DNA of 62,000 nt, taken from the NCBI RefSeq assembly GCF_030272615.1, contig NC_081410.1, positions 113,151,933 through 113,213,932 on the forward strand, in the 5' to 3' direction. Made by a program: the position numbers and the translations under genes. Numbering within the stretch: the first letter of the stretch is position 1; the number at the start of each line of letters is the position of its first letter. The notes beneath the pieces were generated by a model. The model had not been told where the DNA came from and searched no databases. It saw only the letters and a program-made list of their open reading frames with translations. This DNA is from Cryptomeria japonica. Its lineage: Eukaryota; Streptophyta; Pinopsida; Cupressales; Cupressaceae. Below are positions 11,239 through 23,284 of this stretch, in pieces.

Positions 11239-14200
11239 CATGTTGCAAACATTGGGATCTCTGGTGTTGCGTGTGCCCTCTATTGGTGTGAGGTGTATCG
11301 ACCTTATGTGTGTGCTTGTCTTGAATCTGAAAGTGCAAATTGTGTTTGTTTAAAGATTATGATCTAGCTCAAGTGTTGTCCACTTGAAGGAATAGAATGG
11401 CATTTATTGTATGCTTATTTTGTAGAAAATTAAATGATTATCACCATTCCTCTCTTCTTTCTGGAAATTAAAATGTTTAGGATATGTGTAACTATCTTTG
11501 ATTCGAGTTTTCTTGTTTGCGAGAGAGAAAGGTTGTGACTTCTTGAACCCTTGTGCGAGCCTTATGTCGCTCATGTTTTTAGATTATTAAAAGGGATATG
11601 GGTTTAAAAAAAATTTATTTCGGTTATTGGGAGAAAACTGTACGTGTATGTTTAAAGAATTCTCCAGGTGTATCTTGTAGGAGTAGCATGATTAAATTCT
11701 ACCTTAGTAAGGTGCATTGCTATGCGAATAGTGGAATTATGTGAAACTGCTTGGTTTGTAGAAGTGTTAAAAGGAGCATGTTATTGTAGCTTCGAGAGAG
11801 TATTAATGTGTTCTCTAAAAGATTGTTTTATGTGTTTTCCGAAAGATTGTCTTATTTGTTTCATTAGACCAGTTTGATTGAAGATTATTTTAGCAAATGC
11901 TCCATTGAACTCGCTTTTGGGTATATGTAATTACCTTAATGTGTTTAGAAAGTGCGAATGAAAAGCTTGTTTGATGTGCATGCATTAATATGTGTTATTG
12001 GGTAATAGCTCTTGCTTATCTTTGATCGTAATGTGATCTTTTCTAATAAGTTGCAAATTATGACATGTGTCTATATTGTATTATTATAAGTGAGTGTTCT
12101 TAAGAGGTCTTGCATTATCGAAAAGATTGCTTCTCTTGATCTCTGATTTGTTTGGAAAACTAGAACCTCCTGTTGCAACCATAATTATTGGAAATGTTTT
12201 GTTAGGCTATTTGTCATCCTTCTTAACGGTAGTGAAATGAAAACCGTGTAATTTAAATGATAGGCTTATAGTGAGAAAATATATTATGTAGCGTGATCTT
12301 GTTTGATCTTGCGTTTCTTTGTAGGAAATAGTTTGGTTATCAAACTCTCTTTCCCTTCTCTTTGCCTAATCATGAGATTTTTAGAAACGATAATAAAGAG
12401 TGCATTGATTTAAATAGAATGTTTATAAAACAGGTGAAATTGTATGTTGCTTTTTGGCTTCATAGTGATAGATGAAAGTCTTAAGCTTTAGAAATGAATT
12501 TGCTTAGCTAGTAATTTAGTTACGGATGCTTGGTGAAATGTGATAAAGATATAGGAATGATGTTATTTCCTTATAAAATTGTGAATTGTTAATAATTTTA
12601 GTACTTGAATCTAGAGTAAACTTGATTCAGTTAATTATATAGAAAGCATAATTGCAATCTTCCTTGTTTAGATGTTAGCGTACTGAAAAGTACTCCCCGT
12701 AAATGTGACTAACCAGTGCTGGTGTATTTGTGTGTATTGTAAGAAACCAGTGCTTATTATTTGTGCCCATGGATTGGTGAATTAATCAACCATGGAGGAT
12801 ATGTTGCTTATGAGTATGGGAAACCGTATTGATTATGTGATGTGCGTATTTGTTTCCCTGCTAAGTACCAACCCTCGGGTTGTGGGTAACTCGGTATGTT
12901 AAGGGGTAGTATTCGAAGCAACCGTTCCTTGAATAGTATGGATTGGCGTACGAGTAATGTCGGCGCGAAGCGACTTTAGCTTCTCTACTTCGAGGAATGA
13001 TATAGTTGTACTACTAAACTATATCAAGGTGTACTCAATACTTTCCCTTTGATGAATCTATTTATAGGTTTATGTGTGTCAGCCTATTCCTCTTCCTTAA
13101 TTGAGCAGTTTGGATGGTGATTCTTGTGTATAGTGATGGTATGATTTGGAGGATCCTTTGCCTTGTCTTCATGAAAGGTAGGTTTATTCACATGTGCTGC
13201 CAATTAGTATGTGTTGGTGGGCATGTGGGTGGACCATAGTCATGTATACCTCTGACTTACGGCGAGTATCCTTCTAGATACATCGCTATGCGGGATGTGG
13301 CTTGCGCGTGCTTTTCCGCGAGGTGCACTACCATGCGGGATACGTCCATTGTGTGTTTTCTCCACTTGGGGTATTGCCATGCCACGTGACGACGTGATGC
13401 GGGTTGATGTCGAAGTGCATACCGCCATGCCATGTGGATAGTGTGACTATGTCGCACCACATGATGAGCTACTGCAATAGCTAGTCAGTTGTTCCTTCCT
13501 TCCTCGTTGGTGGCTACATGCTAGTCACACAGTGATGTTACGTGCAGTTGTGATATTCTTTATATTTCTTTGGGGATCAGCAATTTATTTTACTTTGACT
13601 TTGAAGGTTTAGCCACGATCTTGTGATCTTTTGCACTTTGATTTGGTGTTGCAATTCCGGATTATTTTCTTACCTTATTGTTGGAATTGATGATTTATTA
13701 TCTTTATTCATCTGTACTTTGGTGGCTAAACTGGTTTATCCTTATTGTTTTCGGATGCTGGTCTTGTGTCGAGATGTGAAATTCCTCTCCAAGGACGTAT
13801 GATACGGAATTGGTAGAGTGTGTGCGAGGAAGTTGATATAGGGAACCGTGAGGATAGGGGGTATGTGAGGCTGTGACGCAGCTAGTACCCACTACCTACC
13901 TATGTGTGGTGACTATCTCTTGGAGGCTAACCACCTTGTTCAACAAGGGATATTCACAAAGGTCTTGTATGGAAGGTAGCACCGCTGTGGTGTGCCTAGC
14001 ACCATCGAGCCCTTGAGTGAGATATTGGATATTTATGATCTTATTGTTGTTCTGAGATCAGGCATAGAGATGCTGATCGTGCATGTTACCTTTGACCGAG
14101 CATTAGACATGCTCACATGTGGCCTTTTCTGTTATGCATTCCAGTTATGTGGATGGTTATTATTTGTATCATGGAGTAAATTGTGTTAGCTTGTCACTAT

Positions 14201-14706
14201 GTTATGGGACATAGTCTTTGGAAAGGTTTTCTTATGCCTGGCAAGTGTAACAATTGAGTTATTTTGTTGCTCTTATTTCATGAAAGTTAATTTGGTTGTA
14301 GAAATTGATATTTAAGCTAGTTCTATGTTATTAAATTTTATGAGAAAGATGGATTGGTAAAGGAAATTGATCTTGATGGCACGTTTTCTTGTCATTTTTG
14401 GTCGACGATTATGGTAATTGTTGTTTACCTCTTTGTAATGCTTTAATTTGGTGTAATGAAAGGAAGAGAATTCCTGTTTTTCTGCTATGATTGTGGATAA
14501 TTCCTAGAATATTGTAAGGAATGTATGGTTTTAGATGTATCTTGCCAATGGATAATGGTGTTTCTAAAGGATTTTGCAATTATATTTCAATTATTTATGG
14601 AAAGATTTCTATGTGCAATTTGATCTTTGTTGAATGAGTTTCAGGGTTGATGCGTACGACATGTTCTCCATCTAGCCTTACGACTTCCAGGAGTAAGTCG
14701 GAACCT
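11239..14706 (+). other. LARD non-coding internal domain
   Basis: No ORF in this internal domain of about 3.5 kb has recognisable gag, protease, RT, RNase H or integrase motifs, on either strand. The longest plus-strand frame (13992-14189, 65 codons) has no known domain. Internal domains of LARDs are described as conserved structured RNA. A GC-richer patch at 13260-13460 holds four degenerate copies of a CTATGCGGGATGTG-like motif at roughly 46-58 bp spacing. Confidence 0.85.
13278..13450 (+). repeat. Degenerate periodic motif in LARD internal domain
   Basis: The core ATG of a shared motif (pyrimidine-rich, then YATGC plus a G/C-rich tail) falls at about 13288, 13333, 13379 and 13437. Spacing is 45, 46 and 58 bp. 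The copies are divergent, so this could be an old tandem array or a structural element. Confidence 0.45.
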
Positions 14707-14717
14707 AGGGGGGAGAA
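14707..14717 (+). other. LARD polypurine tract
   Basis: AGGGGGGAGAA abuts the start of the right LTR at 14718. Confidence 0.9.
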
Positions 14718-17700
14718 TGTAGTACCCCTACCCTAGTCTATTTCTAACCTTGGTTTAATCTTGATTAGTTATCTTAATATAATGATTATAGTCAGATGTT
14801 TGATTTACGCATAGCTAATGATGTGGTTTTCACACAAGTGTATGCAAGTTATTCAGTGTTCCTATTTCGTGATATTAGTATCAGACTAATGCTCTCATTA
14901 AGTTATTGTATATGTATGCATGTATGTTCTTTGGTTGCAGGAAATTTCAGGTACAACGCCGCATGAGTGCGAGGTTCGTCTTCACCTAGATGTACAGGTT
15001 TGAGTGTACCTTTTTAATCCTTAGAGTTGGATTAGGTGGTCATAAGACCCTAGTCGGCCTTAGTCGTGCTCAAGTGAGCATCGTCAGTCATCGTCGGTAA
15101 TCCTTTTTTGTTTGGGTTTGCGAGTCGTCTGTTTGGTTGACCTTCTCGGTTTGCGTGCTTGGTGTGCATGATTAAATTGATTATTTAGTCCTTAGTAATT
15201 GTCTTGATTAAATAGGCATTTGTGCATTGAACATTAATGGATTAAATTAATCTGGGTTCCGTTATGCGACTTTCGTTGTTATTGGATTGCTTATTTTAAA
15301 TTGGGAGTAAATTCGATTAATGACTGTTTTCGATTATTAAATGCATTATATATATGCTGTTGGAAAAGAAATTTTTATATTTTATCGCAATAGACGTAAT
15401 TGCCTTCTGTTGGATTTTGGAATTAGAAAGATTAAATTTCAATTAATTGAGGAAATCGATTTTGGAATCGATAAAGCAAGTTATTTTGTTGATAGTTAGA
15501 AAGAATTAATTTTTGAGTATTATTTGTAAATAAAAATTTTAATTCCAAAATAGAAATTTTGGGGTCAACTCTTTCATATAACCCAAATTTGGAAAAAAAA
15601 AAAAGGAAGGATGGACATTTTTGGAGGAGTTTTGGATTGGAGATGGAAAATTGGAGGCTTTGGCAGCTGAGATTGGGATTCTTCAGCCGATCTTGCCAGG
15701 AACGCGAGATAAGGTAGGATCCAACTCTCATTTTTAGTTGTTGTTTAAAATGAAAATGGGGGTTTTATCTTGGTTTTAAATTCTCCATCGAATGCCATGT
15801 TTATGAATCGATTTGGTAAATTACCAGCTTGGCTGGAAGTGATTTTGAGGTGCTGTTAATTCCTCCTTGTTTTTGGGCGTTTGAAACCCTTGGGTGTTGT
15901 AAAGAATGAGAAAACCCAGCATGAAAACGTGATATCAATCTCAATTTGTTTAAACCGAATGTATAGTAAATCAAAATTTCATTATAAATCCTTGTGATGG
16001 GCGTTTGTATTTATTGAAATCGAACTGTGCATTTTACATAGCAAATTTATTAAAGACCAGGCTGTGTTTTATTTTGTTGAGCGCTGTGTTTAACGCGTCA
16101 TCACCGACCTGGGCGAGGTTTAAGTTAATAAAAAGACTGAAAACGAAGTTTTGGGGAGTGGAGGCGGGGAGCGGAGCTCCACCCGCTCCGCCTCCCCTCT
16201 CCCCCGCTCGTCCCTCGCGCTCGCTCCCCCTGTTTTCTTTCCCCCCCCTCGCTGGTTTGAAGGACTCGGGCCGCGGCACACTACGGTGGCCGCAGGGCCG
16301 CGGTGGCCGCAGGGCGCCACAGGCCTGCGGGCACCGCAGCGGCGCCGCCGCCTGCGAGCTACCCTGCGCTAGGGTTAGGGCATGGCCCTAACCCTCGCCT
16401 CATTATTTTCAATGCGTGTTTTTTTTTAAAAAAAAGAGCATAGTTTATTTAATGTTTTTTTTAATGTGTTTTTTTTTATTATTCAAAAAAAAAAACATAT
16501 GATATTTCAAATATTATTTTAATGCTTAGTCATAATTAGCTCTTAAATTTGATTAAGGTGGCATTGATCTTGACCAATGTTAGTTGATATTGATTAACTT
16601 TAAAATGGAGTTATAGGCTAATTGTTATTCAGCGTCATTTCGTGACGTATGCCCTCTTCTTAATTAAGTTCTACAACTGTTTTTCGCAATTGAATATTGT
16701 TATTTATAATCTTATTGATCTTGGATTTATAAATCTAGATCTTACCTTCTAGCTGATTAGGGAAGTTGGCTAATTGAGGTAGCATTGTTTAAAAACGAAT
16801 GGAATAAAATGTTATTGGGAAATCATTTTAATACGATGGAATTACTATTGATGATGTTAAATGCTATTGTAGAACATATCAGTTGAGTAATTGAAAAGTA
16901 AGTGAAATATTTATCGTGGGTGTTTGAATTTTAACGATACGCTTTTGGAAATGATTATCTTCGTTTAGACGCTCTTTTTATAATTATATCGGTTGTCTGG
17001 ATTTTATTATTATGAAATGGTTTAAAAACTCATTATGGCTTATATGTCTGTTCTATGCTTTGAACCTTGACGAGTTAGAAAAACCAAGAACAACTTATCC
17101 CTAGTTGAGGTAGATAACTGTAATCTGTTTTAGATCATGTAGAAAACTTGATCGTTTTTAATGTTTAAATCAATTCGAGGAAATATTGCGTTTCTGATTA
17201 TTGCCTTGCGAGTTTAAATTCTGTATTCGCCTTTAATTATGAAATGGCATGTTTTGCTTTGTTTAGTAGGACCCTGTCGTATGGCTTGACTTGGGGTACC
17301 TGTTTCAGTCCTCGATTCCGAGTTGACTATTGTTTTGTGGTAGTGTCGTCTTGATCATACCCTCCTTGTGTGTGAGTCGAATGATGATTGTGGTTGACCG
17401 TTGTTGGTCGGGTCTCTAGTAGAGTACCGTCAGTAAGTGATTACCCTTGAGTCGTGTTTGACCTGATGATTGTTTCTCTCTTCTTGAACTCCGTTCGTCT
17501 GACCATGTCTATTCCTTGGTTTTGAGTTCGTCTGAGTTTAGTCTAGTGTCGTATGGGAAAGTGGCTTTCGATTGGGGGCCGCGCCCAAAGTGGCTGTTGG
17601 GTGACCCGTCGAAAGTGAGTCTAATAAGTGATAACCTTTAAGTAGATTAGAATGTAATCTCTAAATAACATAATGTGCCTCACACATGAGACGAATGCTA

Positions 17701-18967
17701 TCATAGATTCGGCATGCTGTGAGAAGGCCTGAAATGGCAAACCATCTTCCTTGTCATCACGAGAGGATGTGTGGGTCCACATGAGGCTTGGATGGGCCGG
17801 AAGCTCGGATTAGGTTGCCAGGGTGACCCAGTGTATGGGGCCGGGACCTATGAAGACTTGCCATGGTATCCATACCAGGTTGTGTGATGACACTTGTCCC
17901 TGCGTTCGCTAGTGTGTTGTCCTTTTGTGTCCTGTTAGGAGTACCTTGGTGAGTCATCCTTTTGTCTCTGCCCTTGTGAGTGTCAGTTTCATGTTAGACC
18001 TTGGGTGGTGATGGCTCAGTTTTATGGATGCTCTCATGGACCTCTTGTTTTAGCTTTGATTATGTGCAGCTGGATCCTGTTCTTTTTAAGGATCGTTTAT
18101 GTATTAATGGACCGATGTGGTCGTTGTATATTGTTTATGTATCGCCTTGATGGCTGGATGGTATAGTGTAACCTCTTGTACTCTTAACCCTTATTATTTT
18201 ATCAGAGGGGTCTTGCAGTTGAGCAGACCCGGAGATGTAGCCCTTTAGGGGTGAACTCCGAGATCATTATGGTGTTATGTGATGTATTCTCTTATGTTTC
18301 CTTTATTCAGCTTTATAATGTATGATTAACTTATGTTAGAATGGGTAAGTGGATAATTGGAATTAACTATGAATGCTTATATTCAGTTCTTTATTAAATG
18401 CCATGTTGATCGTATGCGTAAGTGTTTTAGATGAGATTATCGTAGATGCTAGTATGCAATCATCTTTTAAAATGCAATAAGTTGGTATATGAAAAGAATG
18501 TAACTTAGAGTAATGAATTATGCTCAGTTGTTGTTAAGGAATTTAAATATGCTTGGAAAGATCTCTTATGTTATGATGAAATCCTAGTGTATTAGAATGT
18601 TAAATGTATGGTTTGTAATTCTAAATGAAAAGATTGAATGAAGTTTATGAATGGATCTTAAATGATGAATCTTCGCTTGTGATTTACATTTCCCTCTTTT
18701 GAAAGGAATTATCCTGATTATGAATTATCTCATTATTAAGATATTCAGCTTTTGGATTAATTGTGTGAGTTAAGTGAATTGTGAAATTTAAGTAATCTCG
18801 TTGGGAAACTCTTTAGGTGTTAGTTGAAGTCTTCCGCTATGTAATCTGAATCTTTGATATCTTCTTGCATCTTATGTGTTGTAACTTTAAAAAAAAAATA
18901 AAAAATTTTGCACTCTATTCTTGTGTTATGGCTTAATCCCTTCGGGGTTTCCTGGCGGGGCATTACA
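14718..18967 (+). repeat. LARD 3' LTR (4,250 bp)
   Basis: It is nearly identical to 6992-11223. Between the two LTRs I noted about 14 substitutions in the first 1.5 kb, mostly transitions, plus small A-run length differences. An 18-bp tandem duplication in the GC block (near 16288-16315) accounts for the length difference. It is followed by TSD CAACC at 18968-18972. Confidence 0.95.
16371..16395. repeat. Perfect hairpin with telomere-like motif, LTR copy 2
   Basis: The arms 16371-16381 and 16385-16395 are the same as in LTR copy 1. The loop is ATG instead of ACG, so the arms have stayed perfect while the loop changed. Confidence 0.9.
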
Positions 18968-18972
18968 CAACC

Positions 18973-20020
18973 ACCTTCAAGCATAAAACATGGAAAACTA
19001 GTTGAATTTTTGTTGATATGGGTAACACCAATTCATATGCTACACTATCAATCTTAAAAAAGTATTATAAGGACGATAGTATTAGGCTCGTTATCTTTCT
19101 ATTGTTATTTTAGAGACATTTTCTTATTTGGTTTTAGTCACACAAAAATTCAATCTCCCAGTTCAAAAGTCCTTTCACTATAGTGTTGATTACCTCGTTT
19201 CTTCATTCTATCTTTTGTGATTTCCTTGTTTTCTCAAAGATTATCAATTGCCTCTTGATGTCAAATCAGTTCTTCAAGTATTCAAACTTTTTATTATGCC
19301 CTCAAAGAAGAGGTGATTGATGGTGGTTGGTACACATATAGTGAAAATAATTAGAGACAAATTAGATTTGTATGGAAGGAAATGTTTTAGATCACCATTT
19401 TTCTTTTGATGACCATTACAACTATCTCTCTTGTTTATCAAAATAAAAACATCAAAGATACCCTCCCAATCATTTATTAATCACCTCTATCTATTAATTA
19501 TAGTAGGGATGATATGATGAACTAAGTTGAATTGAGTGTCCAAATAGAAAAATCATTTAGTCTAAAAATTACTTGTAAACACAGTCTTGATCATGATTAC
19601 TTACTATAACTTTTGGATTCGTGTGTATTTTTTGAATAGTACTCATAAAGGTAGCTGAACTATAGTTCTTGTTACAAATGGGTACATTCCAAAGCACAAA
19701 AAATTGAATAGTTGGTACGATGATCCACAACAACCATGATGAGATTTTCTTTAGATATTAATGCAAGGAGTCTCTCCCTCTCAAACACCCACATTAAAAT
19801 TAAAAATTATCATGAATTAAAATTTTGCAAATCAGCAAACAACTTGAAATAATAAGTTTCAAACAAGAAACTTCTTCTAGTCAAATTGAAGGAAATGGCC
19901 TCAAACCAACCTTACATCAAAGTAGGTTTCCAAAACCACAATCGACAAAAATATGGGCTACATTACATCAATAATTTCTACACATTTTGAGCTGGAAAAA
20001 CATGAAGTTTAATGGTAGCT
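18973..20020 (-). pseudogene. Gypsy-1 integrase region (decayed)
   Basis: Minus-strand reading gives, from right to left, recognisable Gypsy integrase pieces: a VVVD-like segment of the catalytic core near 19730, NPKVIVSNHD near 19600, LFGHSI and HHIIP near 19500, and the C-terminal ...FELGDWIFV... near 19160, ending VFHVLCLK...VVVEK across the LARD site. Many stops and frameshifts are present. Once the LARD and one TSD copy are ignored, the protein context runs from here into 6725-6991. Confidence 0.8.
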
Positions 20021-20229
20021 TCACCTACAAACAAACTTCAGGTCTTCCCCTATCTGCAACTACAGCTTCAACACTTCTCCAAATCCTCCAACTAGTTCCC
20101 CCCTTCTCAATACCTCCAAGACTCGCTCCAAAGCTCCAAATTTTTTTTATAAAATTCTAGAATATGGGATTTTTTTGTTTTGTTATTGCTTAAAAACCCA
20201 AACTTTTTAAAAAAAAATCTATAGTATGG
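20021..20229 (-). repeat. Segment shared by both tandem Gypsy fragments
   Basis: A C/T-rich stretch (on plus) with CTCCAAATCCTCCAACTAG near 20080 recurs at about 23505-23600 beyond LINE-C. It marks the junction between two similar Gypsy fragments that are offset by about 1.2 kb. No protein was recognised in it. Confidence 0.5.
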
Positions 20230-21191
20230 GATTTTTTTAGTTTAAGCATACTTTTGTTTTCTTTACAAAACATTATAAGGACCAGAATACTTGAGTGTAG
20301 GATTGTTATCTTTCTATTTTTATTTTAGAGATATTTTCTTATATAATTATGGTCACATAGAGACACAATCTCCCACTTCAAAAGTCCTTTCACTACGATG
20401 TTAATTACCTCATTGCTTCATTCTATGTTTTGTGATTTTCAAATTGTCTCAAGATTATCAAATGCGTCTTGTTGATTTTGAATCGGTTCTTCAACTATTT
20501 GAACTTTTGATTGTGCCCTCAAAGAAGAGGTGATTGATGGGAAGTATGAAAAGAAATATTTTACCACCATTTTAATTTTGGTAACTATTCAACCCATCTC
20601 TCTTATTTGTCCAAAGGAAAAAATCAAAGATAGCTTTCCAATCATTTATTGATGAGCTCTATGTAACAACTATATTAGGGATGATATGATGAACTAAATG
20701 CAATTGAGTGTCCAAAGAGGAGAATCATTCAGTCCAAAAAATACTTGTAAATTTAGTTTTGTTCATGATTACTTGCTATAATTTTTGGAGTCATGTATTT
20801 TTTGATTAGTATTCATAAATGTTGTTGAGCTATAGTTCTTGATACAAATGGGTATTCCAAAGAATAAAAGTGTACTTAGTTAGTAATATGATTCATAACA
20901 ACCATGACAAATTTTCCTTTAGATATTGATGCAAGGATGCCCTCCCTCTAAAATACCTACATTGAAATTAGATGTTATAATGAATCAAAATGTTGTGAAT
21001 CAACAAACAAGTTGAAATAATAAGTTTCTAACAAGAACCTTCTATTCAAATTCAAGGAAATGGCCTCAAATTAGCCTTACATCAAAATGCATTTCCAAAA
21101 CCACAATCTACAACAATGTGAGTTGTATTACATCAATTATTTCTTATCTTTCGAAAATGACAAATAAGATGCTTGATAACAGCTTCATTAG
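20230..21191 (-). pseudogene. Gypsy-2 integrase region (decayed duplicate)
   Basis: It is a diverged copy of 19030-19990 in the same orientation, offset by about 1,215 bp, and covers the same integrase core and C-terminal region with many stops. It is cut at 21191 by LINE-C and resumes at 23462. Two copies side by side suggest a tandem duplication or two related insertions. Confidence 0.75.
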
Positions 21192-21578
21192 AGTCTGCTG
21201 GTTTTTGTGGTGGCGCTCTCCCTAGGCACCCAGACTAACCACTACATGGAAGCCAATAGCATTGGGCTATACATGGCTAAAAGAGAGGGGTTTACTAAAG
21301 TGTGGCTAGAGTCCAACTCGCTAAACATTGTCAACTGCTTGAGTGGTCGCATAGTTCCTAGCTGGATGATTGCCAGCCTAATCAAGGACTTCCAAAATAT
21401 AATTAATGATCTGATAGATTTCAAAATCTCACACATATACCGAGAAGGCAATAAGGGGACAGATCTACTATCCAATCTGGCAGTGGGATATGTGGCAACC
21501 AACTGGTGGAGTAGCATGGATGCTTTCCCCAAAAATATGTGCGATCTGGCACGTAATGATTATTGCATTAATCAATGA
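21192..21578 (+). pseudogene. LINE-C ORF2 C-terminal RNase H fragment
   Basis: The frame encodes the C-terminal part of the RNase H domain found at the end of plant LINE ORF2. It shows MEANSIGLYMAKREGF (the Glu region), LESNSLNIV where the family usually has ESDS, and SHIYREGNKGTDLLSNLAV (the last Asp region). The first catalytic Asp is missing because of the 5' truncation, and the third is Asn. No ATG decides the start; the open frame begins with the truncation. It was probably inactive on arrival. Confidence 0.8.
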
Positions 21579-21845
21579 TCCCTCATCATGACATGACTGA
21601 GTTGATAGGGAAATGACTCTTTCTGGTTTTCCCTAATCAAAAGTCTAGAAACCTCCTTAGTGACTAGTTTTCCTATCTCATTGTGTGGTTTTATTGCTAC
21701 TATTTTGATATCCTTTGGGTGTGGCCCATTTTCTGCTACTGGTTGGCGATAGTGATCTCCTATTATTTGGCGATCAGGAGCATAATGAGACGGGATAAGA
21801 ATAGACAAGAGCCCTCTACTTGTGGGAAGTGGAAAAAGAATAAAG

Positions 21846-23284
21846 ATGTCTAGCAGGAAGTCATCAATGGTGGTCTCGTCCCCTACCTGGACTGACTTCA
21901 TGGCCCCTCTCCTTTGATTACAGAGGCCTTTGTTAACGGATGGAAAAAAGGGAGTCTCAAGGCTTATGGTGCCGATTGTCAGATTGATGAAAATTTGGTG
22001 TCTACAGTCACTGGTCTATCTACGAATGGAAGAAGGTTTTACAGGGATAGAAAAACTAGGGATGAGGACTTGTCGAGTTTCTTTGACAAAGACAAGGAGT
22101 GCTCCAGAGTCACCAAGATGGCCAATGGTGGCTATAATAGAAAAGATCGCATGGCCCCATGGGCTGACATGATAGAGTTTATAATGAGGTATATCACTCT
22201 TGATGGTAGGTATGCAAGTATCTTCTCCTACCATTTCACTATCTTAACTCATTTTTGCCATGGCAAAATTATCTCTATTCCCTACTATCTTGCCTCCTCC
22301 CTTGATAATAGCTTGGAAAAGCACCCGGAAAACCCTAACAATCATGTTCTTCATGAAGGGCTTATTGTCCTTATCATGGAACACGCCAAATCACTTGAAA
22401 TTGTGCCCCTACTTGCCGAGATTGATCTGCAGATGGAGGTCCAAGATATCTCTAATTCGGAGATGGACCCGGACGATAGTGGGGTTCTTGTTGGTGACCC
22501 TGAATATGAACCTACAGATGAAAAGGAAAAGATGGTCACTCCTGAGATGCTCGGCAACAAGAACCCCCCCAGATGGGCAGCTAGTAAATACAAAACTAGC
22601 AACAAGCTGATCTCCAAGGCCGAACCCCTCACGAAAAAGAAAAAGCTGGCTGCAAAGGATCACAGCTCGAAGATTACGGACCAAGGGATTAAACTAGACA
22701 TCCCTATAAATATCCAGAAAGATAATAAGGGGAAAGATGGTAGTTTGATGAATCTTGTCATGGAAGCCACCAGAAGCCAAGAGCGCTACTAGAAGTCGGT
22801 CGAGTGCGAAATCGACACCCTCAAGATGGGGGTTAAAGAAATAATTGATATTTTCACTGCTTCTCCTAAACCCAGCAAGCTGAAAAAACTCATGATCATG
22901 ACTCAAAAAATCTCTCAGAATGTTGAGGTAATGAAATGTAAGCATGAACAAAGGATTGATAAGGTGGAACAATCCATGGCTGAGATTAAGAAAAATCTCA
23001 AAAATCTAGTTGACATTAGTAAAGAAGCCATGAACAACAACATTGAGGGGCTTGAAAAGATTAATGAGATGGTTGCTGATTATAGATCATTCCATAGTGA
23101 CCCGGTGAAAGATCTTGGAGGAGATGATGTGGTTGCTGGAGACAACAAAACCGCTAGACCTAGTTCTAGAATCAGGAGCAGAAGCAGCAACAAGGGTACC
23201 TCCAGATTCATCATGGAGGAGCTTGAGGAAATCAACAGGATTTCCATCCAAAAGAACAAGGATCTGGTGCTCTCGCTTAACTGA
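21846..23284 (+). pseudogene. Unfamiliar ORF downstream of RNase H in LINE-C
   Basis: The frame is open from about 21896 to 23284, with one TAG at 22790-22792, about 460 codons. The first in-frame ATG is late. An ATG at 21846 opens a short frame (MSSRKSSMVVSS...) that would lead into it after a single-base shift near 21910, so 21846 is my best start and the gene is probably frame-broken. The N-terminal half has TGLSTNGRRFYRDRK, GGYNRKDR and YITLDGRYASIF...YHF, like uncharacterised repeat-associated plant proteins I have seen, but I cannot name the family. An acidic stretch follows, then a Lys-rich segment. From about 22870 a heptad-like KVEQSMAEIKKNLKNLV region suggests a coiled coil. The end is basic and Ser/Arg-rich. 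No enzymatic motif was seen. It could be a gag-like nucleic-acid-binding protein or captured host sequence. Confidence 0.6.

Larger units (their letters stand above)
6992..18967 (+). mobile_element. LARD-type non-autonomous LTR retrotransposon
   Basis: Two direct repeats of about 4.2 kb flank a 3,494-bp internal region that has no credible ORF. The LTR ends are TGTAGTACCCC and GGGGCATTACA, imperfect inverted repeats of each other. A Met-tRNA primer site follows the left LTR and a G-rich polypurine tract precedes the right LTR. The target duplication CAACC is exact at 6987-6991 and 18968-18972. Sizes match the class named LARD (large retrotransposon derivatives: LTRs over 4 kb, non-coding internal domain of about 3.5 kb). 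The two LTRs differ by roughly 1% in the first 1.5 kb that I compared, so the insertion is young. It must use proteins supplied by another element. The LTR ends and PPT resemble chromovirus-type Gypsy elements, which is an inference. Confidence 0.95.

Noticed and set aside
11110-11367. 85-codon ORF across the LARD LTR-internal boundary
   Set aside because: It starts inside the LTR, crosses the primer site and has no gag-like motif. It arises by chance.
13240-13460. His-rich minus-strand ORFs
   Set aside because: They are produced by the periodic GC-richer motif in the LARD interior and have no known domain.
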